The notes under the pieces are model-generated. The model did not search any database. It was not told where the DNA came from and saw nothing but the letters and a program-made list of their open reading frames with translations. Shown one piece after another: positions 35,641 through 43,630 of a stretch of 46,255 bases of DNA. The stretch is from assembly GCA_039630235.1 (NCBI GenBank), contig JBCNVI010000002.1:240376-286630 (forward strand), in the 5' to 3' direction. This stretch comes from Candidatus Hydrothermales bacterium. GTDB taxonomy: Bacteria; Hydrothermota; Hydrothermia; Hydrothermales; JAJRUZ01. The stretch's first letter is position 1. Each line of letters begins with the position of its first letter. The position numbers were made by a program, and so were the translations under genes.

Positions 35641-36873
35641 ATGAAAGAATACAAATTTGCAAGTATCGAAGAGGCGCTGGAAGATATAAGGGAGGGGAAA
35701 ATAGTTATAGTTGTTGATGATAAAGATAGAGAAAATGAGGGAGATATGGTTGTTGCTGCTGAAAAAGTTACACCTGAACATATTAACTTCATGGCAACCT
35801 ATGCTAGAGGTTTAATATGTCTCTCGCTTACAAGGAAAAGAGTAGAGGAGTTAAGGATTCCGGATTTTGGCGGTATAAATACCTCAAGGATGGGCACTCC
35901 CTTTGTAGCTCCAATTGATGCAAAAAAGGGTATTACAACTGGTTCTTCTGCCTTTGATAGAGCAAGGACCATAAAAGTAGCTATAGATCCTAATACAGTT
36001 CATGAAGATCTTGCTATACCCGGACATGTTCACGTTTTAAGAGCTCACGATGGTGGTGTTTTAAGAAGGGCAGGACACACTGAAGCAGCTGTAGATCTTG
36101 CAAGGTTAGCAGGATTATATCCAGCAGGAGTGCTCTGTGAAATAATGGATGATGACGGCACAATGGCCAGATTACCTAAACTCTTTGAGTTAGCTGAAAG
36201 GTTTAACTTAAAAGTTATTACAATTGAGGATTTAATTAGATATAGGTTAAAAAGAGATAGGCTCATAAAAAGAGTAGCAAGTGTATTTTTACCAACAAGG
36301 TTCGGAAACTTTAAATTATACGCCTATCAAGATATAGTGGAAGAAGATATTCATCTTGTGCTGGTTATGGGAGAGCCTGAGGGAAAAGATAACGTTTTAG
36401 TGAGAGTTCACTCCCAGTGTATTACAGGAGATATTTTGCACTCTTTAAGATGTGACTGTGGGGAGCAGTTAGAAAAGGCTTTAGAAATGATAAGAAAGGA
36501 GGGTGAGGGAGTTTTGGTTTACATGAGGCAAGAGGGAAGAGGAATAGGTCTTTTAAATAAACTAAAAACTTATGAACTTCAGGAAAAAGGTTTAAATACG
36601 GTTGAGGCAAACGAGGCTATAGGTTTTCCCCCTGATATAAGAGACTATGGTATAGGGGCTCAAATTTTACTTGATCTTAATCTCAAAAAAATAAGACTTT
36701 TAACTAATAATCCCTCTAAAATCGTTGGACTACAGGGCTATGGAATTGAAATAGTAGAAAGGGTTCCAATAGAGGTTGAGCCTAATGAAAATAATAGAGA
36801 ATATTTAAAGATCAAGAAAGAGAAAATGGGACACTTTCTTGAGAAAATTCAAAAGGAGGGGATAAAGCTCTAA
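35641..36873 (+). CDS. ribBA: Bifunctional 3,4-dihydroxy-2-butanone 4-phosphate synthase/GTP cyclohydrolase II
   Basis: Supplies both precursors of riboflavin. The 410-residue protein has an N-terminal RibB domain (about residues 1-200) with [29 protein letters not shown]-like [12 protein letters not shown], and [12 protein letters not shown]. The C-terminal RibA domain (about 205-400) has the zinc cysteines in [20 protein letters not shown] and the GTP-binding [11 protein letters not shown]. Both active sites look complete. The start is ATG 35641, 7 bp after GGGAGG. The stop overlaps the ribH start by one base. Confidence 0.97.
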   Translation: MKEYKFASIEEALEDIREGKIVIVVDDKDRENEGDMVVAAEKVTPEHINFMATYARGLICLSLTRKRVEELRIPDFGGINTSRMGTPFVAPIDAKKGITTGSSAFDRARTIKVAIDPNTVHEDLAIPGHVHVLRAHDGGVLRRAGHTEAAVDLARLAGLYPAGVLCEIMDDDGTMARLPKLFELAERFNLKVITIEDLIRYRLKRDRLIKRVASVFLPTRFGNFKLYAYQDIVEEDIHLVLVMGEPEGKDNVLVRVHSQCITGDILHSLRCDCGEQLEKALEMIRKEGEGVLVYMRQEGRGIGLLNKLKTYELQEKGLNTVEANEAIGFPPDIRDYGIGAQILLDLNLKKIRLLTNNPSKIVGLQGYGIEIVERVPIEVEPNENNREYLKIKKEKMGHFLEKIQKEGIKL

Positions 36874-37352
36874 TGCCTGAAATTTTCGGAAATTTAAGAG
36901 TTAACAAAGAGGATAGATTTTGTATAATTGTATCGCGCTTTCATTCACATATTACTTTTGAAATGCTAAGGGGGGCCAAAGAGTTTTTAAAAAGATGCGG
37001 TGCCGAGGAGGAACAGATTGATGTTTTTATAGTTCCTGGGTCTTTGGAGATAGTCAGTGCCTTTTCATTTTTGAAGGATAAATTTCCAAAAAGATATAAC
37101 GCTTGCTTAGTTATCGGAGCTGTTATAGAGGGCGAAACAGAACATCACACTCATGTAGCTAGAGAGAGTATCAAAAATGTGATTGAAATAGCAAGAGAAA
37201 GAGAAATACCGCTTGGAATGGCGATTATAACACTTTCTGATACTCTGCAGGGGATAGAAAGATCTGGAGGAAAATTGGGTAACAGGGGTGAAAGTGCCGC
37301 CGCTACAATGCTTGAACTTTTAAGACTTAAAGACAAAATAAAGGAACTGTAA
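36873..37352 (+). CDS. ribH: 6,7-dimethyl-8-ribityllumazine synthase
   Basis: Condenses the two RibBA-derived precursors into lumazine, the penultimate step to riboflavin. The 159-residue protein shows IIVSRFHSHITFEML, FIVPGSLEIVSAFSFL (normally G-A-x-E-x-P; here SLEIV), and IGAVIEGETEHHTHVA with the catalytic His. Length is usual for the icosahedral enzyme. TAATG overlap with ribBA. The riboflavin synthase and deaminase genes (ribE, ribD) are not in this window. Confidence 0.96.
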   Translation: MPEIFGNLRVNKEDRFCIIVSRFHSHITFEMLRGAKEFLKRCGAEEEQIDVFIVPGSLEIVSAFSFLKDKFPKRYNACLVIGAVIEGETEHHTHVARESIKNVIEIAREREIPLGMAIITLSDTLQGIERSGGKLGNRGESAAATMLELLRLKDKIKEL

Positions 37353-37353
37353 G

Positions 37354-38649
37354 TTGAGTGAACTTTTAATTAAAAATGTTAATATAGTAGATCCAGAGGA
37401 AGGACTTAAAGAAAAGTGTGATATTCTTATTGAGAAAGATAGGATAAAGTGTATAGATAGAAATATAGAAAGGGAGGGTGTAGAGGTAATAGAGGCAAAT
37501 AATTTATATGCAATACCAGGTCTTATTGATGTGCATGCTCATCTGAGAGAACCAGGTTACGAAGATAGTGAGACAATTGAAACAGGGACAAGGGCAGCAA
37601 GTAAAGGAGGGTATGTCGCTGTTTTTGCTATGCCTAATACTAATCCATGTATGGATAGGGGAACAGTTATTAAGTATGTGAGGGAAAAGGCAAAGTATTA
37701 CGATTACTGTGAAGTTTTTCCTGTTGGAGCGATAACAAAAGAAAGAAAGGGAGAAGAACTAGCGAATTTTTATGAGCTGATTGAAGAGGGTGCTATAGCC
37801 TTTTCTGATGATGGTGATTATCTTCAGAACAGTAAACTTATGGAAAATGCTTTATATTATTCAAGAGATTTTGATAGACCTATAATACAGCATGCAGAGG
37901 ATAAGTTTTTATGCGAAGGGGGGGTGGCAAACGAATCTCCCTTTACACTTTCACTAGGACTTAAGGGGAGACCAAGAGAGGGGGAAATTATTGCAATATT
38001 AAGAGATATAACACTTTTAAAGAAGACCAAGGGCAAACTCCACATTGCCCACGTGAGCGCAAAAGAAAGTGTAGAAATAATAAGAAATGCAAAGGAAAGT
38101 GGTTTAAATTTAACATGTGAAGTAACTCCACATCATCTTATTTTAACCGAGAAACTACTTTCTGATTTTGATTCAAATTTTAAAGTAAATCCTCCACTTA
38201 GAGAAGAGGAAGATAGAATAAAACTTATAGAGGGTCTAAAAGAAGGTGTTATTGATATCATTGCTACAGATCATGCTCCGCATAAAATTTTTGATAAAGA
38301 GAAAGAGTTTGAGATTTCTCCGCCTGGAATATCAAGCATCGAAGTATCTCTCCCTTTGATTTTGACTTTTTTTTACCATACAAAGATTTTTGAGCTTAAG
38401 GATATTGTAAGGTTTATGTCATATAATCCAGCTAGGATTTTTGGTTTAGAAGGCTATGGAAGAATTAAGGAGAACTTTTTTGCTAATATAACGATTATAG
38501 ATTTAGAAAGAGAGTGGGTTTGTGATCTAGAAAAATTCTATAGTAAAGGTAAAAATACTCCTTATAAGGGTTATAAGTTAAAGGGAAAAGTTCTCTACAC
38601 GATAAAGAAAGGAAAAATAACCTATAAGGAGGATGACCATGAAGGGTAA
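37354..38649 (+). CDS. pyrC: Dihydroorotase
   Basis: Cyclises carbamoyl aspartate to dihydroorotate in pyrimidine synthesis. The 431-residue class-I enzyme has the metal motif DVHAHLREPGYEDSET, FAMPNTNPCMD, HVSAKESVEII, VTPHHLILT and ATDHAPHK. The sixth-barrel architecture and length match bacterial PyrC/PyrX. TTG start one base after the ribH stop (37350-37352). The last 11 bp overlap the next gene, and a strong SD for that gene lies inside it. Pyrimidine and riboflavin genes are thus in one operon. Confidence 0.95.
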   Translation: MSELLIKNVNIVDPEEGLKEKCDILIEKDRIKCIDRNIEREGVEVIEANNLYAIPGLIDVHAHLREPGYEDSETIETGTRAASKGGYVAVFAMPNTNPCMDRGTVIKYVREKAKYYDYCEVFPVGAITKERKGEELANFYELIEEGAIAFSDDGDYLQNSKLMENALYYSRDFDRPIIQHAEDKFLCEGGVANESPFTLSLGLKGRPREGEIIAILRDITLLKKTKGKLHIAHVSAKESVEIIRNAKESGLNLTCEVTPHHLILTEKLLSDFDSNFKVNPPLREEEDRIKLIEGLKEGVIDIIATDHAPHKIFDKEKEFEISPPGISSIEVSLPLILTFFYHTKIFELKDIVRFMSYNPARIFGLEGYGRIKENFFANITIIDLEREWVCDLEKFYSKGKNTPYKGYKLKGKVLYTIKKGKITYKEDDHEG

Positions 38650-39985
38650 GGATTTTTATTATGATTTTTTCAAAAAAATTCTAAATTACCAAAAGGGTGA
38701 AGAGATTTTTACTGCATTTTTATACGAAAAAAATGAGATAACGAGGTACTCAAAAAGTAAAATTCATCAGAATACTTCATACGAAAACTTGGAGGTGGCT
38801 ATAAGTATAAAAGAGAAAGATTACATTGTAACAAGGTTCTTTAGTAACCCCCAATTAGATGATGCTAAGAGCCTAGTAGATAGAACTTATGATATGTTAA
38901 AAAATACCTATCCTTCTGATTATCCTGGATATCCCGAGTTTAGTACTTACAAAGAAGTTTTTACTTTTGATGAAGAGACATTTAACGTAAGTGAAAAGGA
39001 GAGAGCTTTAGCTGTTTATAGGATTTCAAAGGTTCTTGGAGATTTTGAAGGTTATGGAGTTATTAATACAGGTGGGAGTGAAATTGCACTCTTTTCGTCG
39101 AAAGGACTTTCTGCTTATTCAAAAATCTCTGATGCTCATGTTACTATAACTGCTATGAAAAAAGATGCAACAGGGTGGGCTGAGGGGCATTCAAGAAGGT
39201 TTTCGCAGGTAGATCTTGAAAGTATTGCTGAGGAGGCAAAATTTAAAGCAGCTAACTCCTTTGATAAGATTCAGGTTGAACCTGGAGAGTATACTGTTTT
39301 ACTTGAACCAGAGGCAGTTGCAGACATTTTTACATTTGCTTCATACTTAGGTTTTTCTGCTAAAACTTATCAAGAAAAGAGAAATTTCTTGTTTGGCAAA
39401 TTAGGTCAAAAAGTATTTTCAGATAAGTTAACAGTTTATGAAGATCCCTTCTTTGAGGATGGATTTCCCTTTCCTTTTGATTTTGAGGGCGTCCCAAAAG
39501 AAAAGATAGAAATTATTTCTAATGGAGTTTTTAAGAATCTTCTATACGATAGAAAAACAGCTACTCTCGAAAATAAAAAATCAACTGGAAACGCCGCAGG
39601 CTTTCCTCCATCCACTTTTCCGCTTCCCTTTAACTTAGTTATTTCTCCTGGGGATAAAAGTAAAGAAGAAATTCTCTCAGAAATAGACTATGGTATTTAT
39701 GTTTCTAGATTCCATTATACAAACGTTGTTGATGTTACAAGTTTTTCTGTAACAGGTATGACAAGGGATGGAACTTTTTTAATTGAAAAGGGCAAAATTA
39801 CAAAAGCTATCAAAAATCTTAGATTCACAGATTCATTTTTAAGAGTTTTAAGTAGTGATATTGAAATCTCAAAGGAAAGAAAACTAATCGCAGAGTCAAG
39901 TCCTTATGGTTTTCGTTTCTCAACTGGTGTTTATGCGCCCTACATTTTATGCTCTCTAAGATTCACAAGTTTGACTTATTTTTAG
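38639..39985 (+). CDS. PmbA/TldE-like protein (modulator of gyrase family)
   Basis: A 448-residue member of the TldD/PmbA family. The family layout is visible: an N-terminal domain, GYGVINTGGSEIALFSSKGL, then VEPGEYTVLLEPEAVADIF, and later KNLLYDRKTATLENKKSTGN. The zinc-binding H-E-x-x-x-H motif of the TldD catalytic subunit is absent, so this is the TldE/PmbA type, which normally pairs with TldD. No TldD gene is in the window. ATG 38639 is preferred to ATG 38633, as it sits 6 bp after AAGGAGG. Roles known for the family include antibiotic peptide maturation and protease-like processing; the role here is unknown. Confidence 0.87.
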   Translation: MKGKDFYYDFFKKILNYQKGEEIFTAFLYEKNEITRYSKSKIHQNTSYENLEVAISIKEKDYIVTRFFSNPQLDDAKSLVDRTYDMLKNTYPSDYPGYPEFSTYKEVFTFDEETFNVSEKERALAVYRISKVLGDFEGYGVINTGGSEIALFSSKGLSAYSKISDAHVTITAMKKDATGWAEGHSRRFSQVDLESIAEEAKFKAANSFDKIQVEPGEYTVLLEPEAVADIFTFASYLGFSAKTYQEKRNFLFGKLGQKVFSDKLTVYEDPFFEDGFPFPFDFEGVPKEKIEIISNGVFKNLLYDRKTATLENKKSTGNAAGFPPSTFPLPFNLVISPGDKSKEEILSEIDYGIYVSRFHYTNVVDVTSFSVTGMTRDGTFLIEKGKITKAIKNLRFTDSFLRVLSSDIEISKERKLIAESSPYGFRFSTGVYAPYILCSLRFTSLTYF

Positions 39986-39998
39986 AGGTTATCTAATA

Positions 39999-41825
39999 CT
40001 ACCTACTCTCTCTTAAAAGCCTGAGATATTCATTTTGCGGATATACATCAATAGAGAAAACCCATTCAGAAAGGTAAGATACTCTTTCCTCTTCGTTCTT
40101 AGGAATCTCAAGTGGCCTTCCTCTTCCATCTAGAATAATGCCAACAACTCCTCCTCTTACTTCTCTTTCAACCTTTTTGCCTTGCCCCTCTCCCACGTCA
40201 AAATTTTTCTCCGGGATTAAAATTACCTTAGCTTTTTCTCCAACTGAAAGGGGAATTTTCTTTAGCTCTCCAAATTTAAGTTCAAATTCTATCTCTTCAA
40301 GGTTTTCCTTTATTATCTTTCCTTTCAATATTTTTTTATTTTTTCTATCTATTCCCTTAGGGGCAATGCACGTACCAAGCCATATTAGACAATCTTTTTT
40401 GAAAACCTCCATTGCTGACTTTTCGTGAACCGTTGAGAGAACCCCAAGGTGTGGCATCATAAAGATAGAATCGACCGTTAAATAAGTAATACCTTCAGGT
40501 TGAAAAGCATCTATCATCATCAGGGCAGCTTGACTTCTCCTTGGAGCATGTGAAAGGATTCCTCCTGATCCTATAATCATTCCAAGAGTCATCATATTAA
40601 CAAGAGTTTCACCCCCTGCGGTTTGAGCAAAAACATCAGATATTGTTCTTTCTTTTTGAACTCCCTTTAGACTTACTGCCATCTGTTTATGTTGCTCTAG
40701 GGCTAGCCTCAAAGCCTCTCGTGCAATTGCTTGCTCTACTATAAGATCTTCAAGACTCTGAGGAATGGTCGTGGGTCTTATCATTTTGTTTCTTATTCTG
40801 TTTCTTAAATCACTAACCTTTATCTTAAAAGGTATCCATCTTAAAATGTTTTCCATACCCGCTTCTACCATTACGTTTGATATGGAGTAACTCATACCCA
40901 AATTAGCGCTAACGGTTCTGTTAAAAATACCCTGAAAGACACTAAAGACATCTGTCGTGGCTCCACCTATATCAACGCCTAAAATTTCAATTCCCTCCAT
41001 TTCAGCAACTTTTTGCATAAGAAGGCCTACTGCTCCTGGTGTTGGCATAATCGGAACGTCTGTCCAGCTCATTAGTTTCGGATAACCTGGGGCATGGGCC
41101 ATAACGTGTTCAAGGAAGAGGTCATGTATTTTATTTCTTGCAGGTCCTAAATTTTCTACTTCAAGTACAGGTCTTATATTATCAACTATAGAGAGAGCTG
41201 TTTTGTCCTTTAAGATTTCTGCTATATCTTCCCTTGCATCCTTGTTACCAGCATAAATGACCGGCAGTTTATAACTAATTCCGAATCTTGGTTTTGGTTC
41301 TGCTGCTCTTATAAGTTCTGCAAGTTCGATTACATGCTTTTTGGTTCCGCCATCGATACCGCCTGCAAGAAGTATCATATCAGGTCGAAGTTGTCTAATT
41401 AATTCAACTCTTTTATAGGGAAGTCTCCCGTCGTTTGAGGCAATTGTTTCCATTACGATTGCTCCTGCCCCAAGGGCTGCTCTTGCCGCTGACTCAGCTG
41501 TCATGCTCTTTACAACACCAGCTACCATCATCTGAAGACCACCACCTGCAGATGAAGTCGAAACATAAAGATCTACACCTTTTGAGCCCTTTGCTCCCTT
41601 TATAATTTTTTCCCCCTCTAAAATCTGAATACCTGTTAATTCTTCTAATTCTCTAAATGCGTTTAAAGCCCCTCTCGTTACATCCTCAAAGGGCTTTTCA
41701 ACCGTAGTTGGAGCCTCACCTCTTGCTACAAGCGTATAGCTTTCCCCCCTTTTCTCTATTAAAATTGCTTTTGTTGTAGTGCTTCCACAATCGGTAGCAA
41801 GTATTCTTAGCGGATCTTTTATCAT
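39999..41825 (-). CDS. MutL/GlmL-like ASKHA-fold ATPase (orphan mutase-activator-like)
   Basis: A 608-residue protein of the PF13941 type, known as GlmL (MutL), encoded next to glutamate mutase. The ATPase fold is shown by ILATDCGSTTTKAILIEK (phosphate-1), ILLAGGIDGGTKKHVIE (adenosine side) and GVDIGGATTDVFSVFQG (phosphate-2), with FGISYKLPVIYAGNK-like VIYAGNKDARED. It resembles reactivases of B12-dependent mutases, but no mutase subunits or B12 genes are present. It is the third gene behind gcvPB, 71 bp after a small membrane protein gene. Its real client is unknown. Start ATG 41825 with only a weak GGAA ahead. Confidence 0.85.
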   Translation of the reverse strand: MIKDPLRILATDCGSTTTKAILIEKRGESYTLVARGEAPTTVEKPFEDVTRGALNAFRELEELTGIQILEGEKIIKGAKGSKGVDLYVSTSSAGGGLQMMVAGVVKSMTAESAARAALGAGAIVMETIASNDGRLPYKRVELIRQLRPDMILLAGGIDGGTKKHVIELAELIRAAEPKPRFGISYKLPVIYAGNKDAREDIAEILKDKTALSIVDNIRPVLEVENLGPARNKIHDLFLEHVMAHAPGYPKLMSWTDVPIMPTPGAVGLLMQKVAEMEGIEILGVDIGGATTDVFSVFQGIFNRTVSANLGMSYSISNVMVEAGMENILRWIPFKIKVSDLRNRIRNKMIRPTTIPQSLEDLIVEQAIAREALRLALEQHKQMAVSLKGVQKERTISDVFAQTAGGETLVNMMTLGMIIGSGGILSHAPRRSQAALMMIDAFQPEGITYLTVDSIFMMPHLGVLSTVHEKSAMEVFKKDCLIWLGTCIAPKGIDRKNKKILKGKIIKENLEEIEFELKFGELKKIPLSVGEKAKVILIPEKNFDVGEGQGKKVEREVRGGVVGIILDGRGRPLEIPKNEEERVSYLSEWVFSIDVYPQNEYLRLLRESR

Positions 41826-41896
41826 TTCCAGTTAAAACTCTTATAGGGAATGGAACCATTTAAAAATTTTAAATAAGTTTTTAGTTAAATTCAAAT

Positions 41897-42172
41897 TTAA
41901 TTTTCTTGAGAGTACTCTTCAATTTTTCTGATTAACTTTTCGATATTTTCTCTATTTTCGAGCATTTCGTAAAAATTTTTGTAATCCTTAAAAGAGAAAA
42001 AGGAAGTTATAATTGGTTCAAAGGCTACAAGTAGACTTGAGACAATAAATGAAAGGGGTTTTGCTGATTCTAAAAGAATTATGAAAATTGTTTCAAGTTT
42101 TAAATCACATACTCTTTTAGCAATTCTATCGATTAACTCATCATAGTTTTGTGAATTTGAAAGGTTAGTCAA
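41897..42172 (-). CDS. Small membrane protein of a family linked to MutL-like genes
   Basis: A 91-residue protein. An amphipathic N-terminal part (NYDELIDRIAKRVCDL) is followed by two hydrophobic stretches, ETIFIILLESAKPLSFIVSS and LLVAFEPIITSFFSF, and a charged C-terminus NFYEMLENRENIEKLIRKIE. I recall the pattern L-L-E-x-x-K-P-L-S-F followed by E-x-R-E-N-I-E in small proteins of several phyla, with no known role. TTG start at 42172 overlaps the gcvPB stop by 8 bp; a longer upstream frame is a shadow of gcvPB. It lies between gcvPB and the MutL-like gene and is probably co-transcribed. Confidence 0.7.
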   Translation of the reverse strand: MTNLSNSQNYDELIDRIAKRVCDLKLETIFIILLESAKPLSFIVSSLLVAFEPIITSFFSFKDYKNFYEMLENRENIEKLIRKIEEYSQEN

Positions 42173-43592
42173 GGAGGGTCTCTCTAACGTTGAGTTCTTT
42201 ATTTGCTTTAACTTCGTCAAGTCTTTTAACTGGTGTAGTGTGTGGTGCATTTATGACAACCTCGGGATTTTTTTCTATTTCTTCTATTATTTTTTCGATT
42301 GTTTTTACAAATTCATCTAAGGTTTCAATTGACTCTGTTTCTGTCGGTTCTATCATAAGAGCTTCTTTTACAATCAATGGGAAATACATCGTTGGGGCAT
42401 GGAATCCATAGTCAAGTAATCTTTTGGCAATGTCAAGCGCCTTTACATTATGCTTTCTTTTGATATTTTCGGCAGATAACACAAACTCATGCATAGAGGG
42501 CCTGTTGGGGTAAGGATTTTCAAGGTACTTCTCCAGTTTTTTTCTTAAATAATTAGCGTTTAGGATAGAAAATTCTGCGATTTTTCTTAAATTTTCTTTT
42601 CCTATTCTTAAAATATAGGAAAGTGCCCTTACCCATACAAGAGGGTGACCGTAAAAGGCATGTACTTTTCCTATTGAATGAGGAAAATCATAGGAAAGTT
42701 TTAATTCTCCGTTTTCCTCTACTATTCGAGGAATAGGTAGATACTTTTCGAGAAACTTTTTAACACCGACTGGTCCTGCACCTGGTCCTCCTGAACCGTG
42801 AGGTGTTGAAAATGTCTTATGCAGATTGAAATGAAGAATGTCTACCCCGGTATCTCCTGGTCTTACTATTCCTAATAGGGCATTTAAATTGGCGCCGTCC
42901 ATATAAAGAAGTATATCCTTCTCATGAAGCATTTCTGAGATGATTTTTATATTTGATTCGAATAAACCCAGTGTATTCGGATTAGTTATCATAAGAGCAG
43001 CTACTTCTTCACTGATCAGCTCTTTAAGTTTTTCAATATCCACGAGTCCCTCTGAGTTAGACTTTATCTCTATAGCGGTATAACCTGCAAGAGTTACAGA
43101 TGCTGGATTTGTACCGTGAGCTGAGTCAGGCACTAAAACGTACTTTCTTGGATTTCCTTTTTCAGTGTGGTATTTTCTAACTATAAGCATCCCCACTAAC
43201 TCTCCGTGAGCACCTGCAGCAGGCTGTAAGGTAACTCTATCCATACCAGATATTATGCAAAGAAAATTCTCAAGTTCTTTTGCCAACCTCAGGATGCCTT
43301 GAACTGTAAATGAAGGCTGTAGAGGATGTAAATTTACAAAGTTAGGATGAGATGCAAGCTCTTCATTTAGCTTGGGATTATATTTCATAGTACATGATCC
43401 AAGAGGATAAAAGCCATAATCGACAGAGTAGTTTTTTCTTCCGAGTCTATCAAAATGTCTTACAATTTCTCCTTCTGTTAGATTCGGTATCCTGAGTTCG
43501 CTCTTTCTTCTTAAATCCTCGGGTATTTCATCCCCTACTTTTATATTACTCTGGGTTATCCTATGTTTATACTGAATAAATATGTTTCCCAT
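42165..43592 (-). CDS. gcvPB: Glycine dehydrogenase (decarboxylating) subunit 2
   Basis: PLP-dependent P-protein of the glycine cleavage system. The 475-residue protein contains FYPLGSCTMKYNPKLNEEL, LQPAAGAHGELVGMLI, PDSAHGTNPASVTLAGY, DGANLNALLGI and the PLP lysine in HFNLHKTFSTPHGSGGPG. It is the C-terminal half-type subunit used by organisms with a split P-protein; its partner gcvPA and the T, H and L proteins are not in the window, so they must be encoded elsewhere. First gene of a three-gene minus-strand operon behind a TTGATT/TAAAAT promoter. Confidence 0.96.
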   Translation of the reverse strand: MGNIFIQYKHRITQSNIKVGDEIPEDLRRKSELRIPNLTEGEIVRHFDRLGRKNYSVDYGFYPLGSCTMKYNPKLNEELASHPNFVNLHPLQPSFTVQGILRLAKELENFLCIISGMDRVTLQPAAGAHGELVGMLIVRKYHTEKGNPRKYVLVPDSAHGTNPASVTLAGYTAIEIKSNSEGLVDIEKLKELISEEVAALMITNPNTLGLFESNIKIISEMLHEKDILLYMDGANLNALLGIVRPGDTGVDILHFNLHKTFSTPHGSGGPGAGPVGVKKFLEKYLPIPRIVEENGELKLSYDFPHSIGKVHAFYGHPLVWVRALSYILRIGKENLRKIAEFSILNANYLRKKLEKYLENPYPNRPSMHEFVLSAENIKRKHNVKALDIAKRLLDYGFHAPTMYFPLIVKEALMIEPTETESIETLDEFVKTIEKIIEEIEKNPEVVINAPHTTPVKRLDEVKANKELNVRETLLD

Positions 43593-43598
43593 TCTTTA

Positions 43599-43627
43599 AT
43601 TTTAAGCTTTTCATAGCTTATAATCAA
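43599..43627 (-). promoter_or_regulatory. Promoter of gcvPB (leaderless type)
   Basis: Minus strand: TTGATT (43627-43622), 17 bp spacer, TAAAAT (43604-43599), then 6 bp to the ATG at 43592. Its -35 box shares bases with the gltX -10 region. Confidence 0.65.
43619..43624 (+). promoter_or_regulatory. -10 box of gltX (leaderless type)
   Basis: TATAAT, 6 bp before the ATG at 43631, with no SD, in the 38-bp space shared with gcvPB. The -35 region on this strand is weak. Confidence 0.6.
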
Positions 43628-43630
43628 ATA

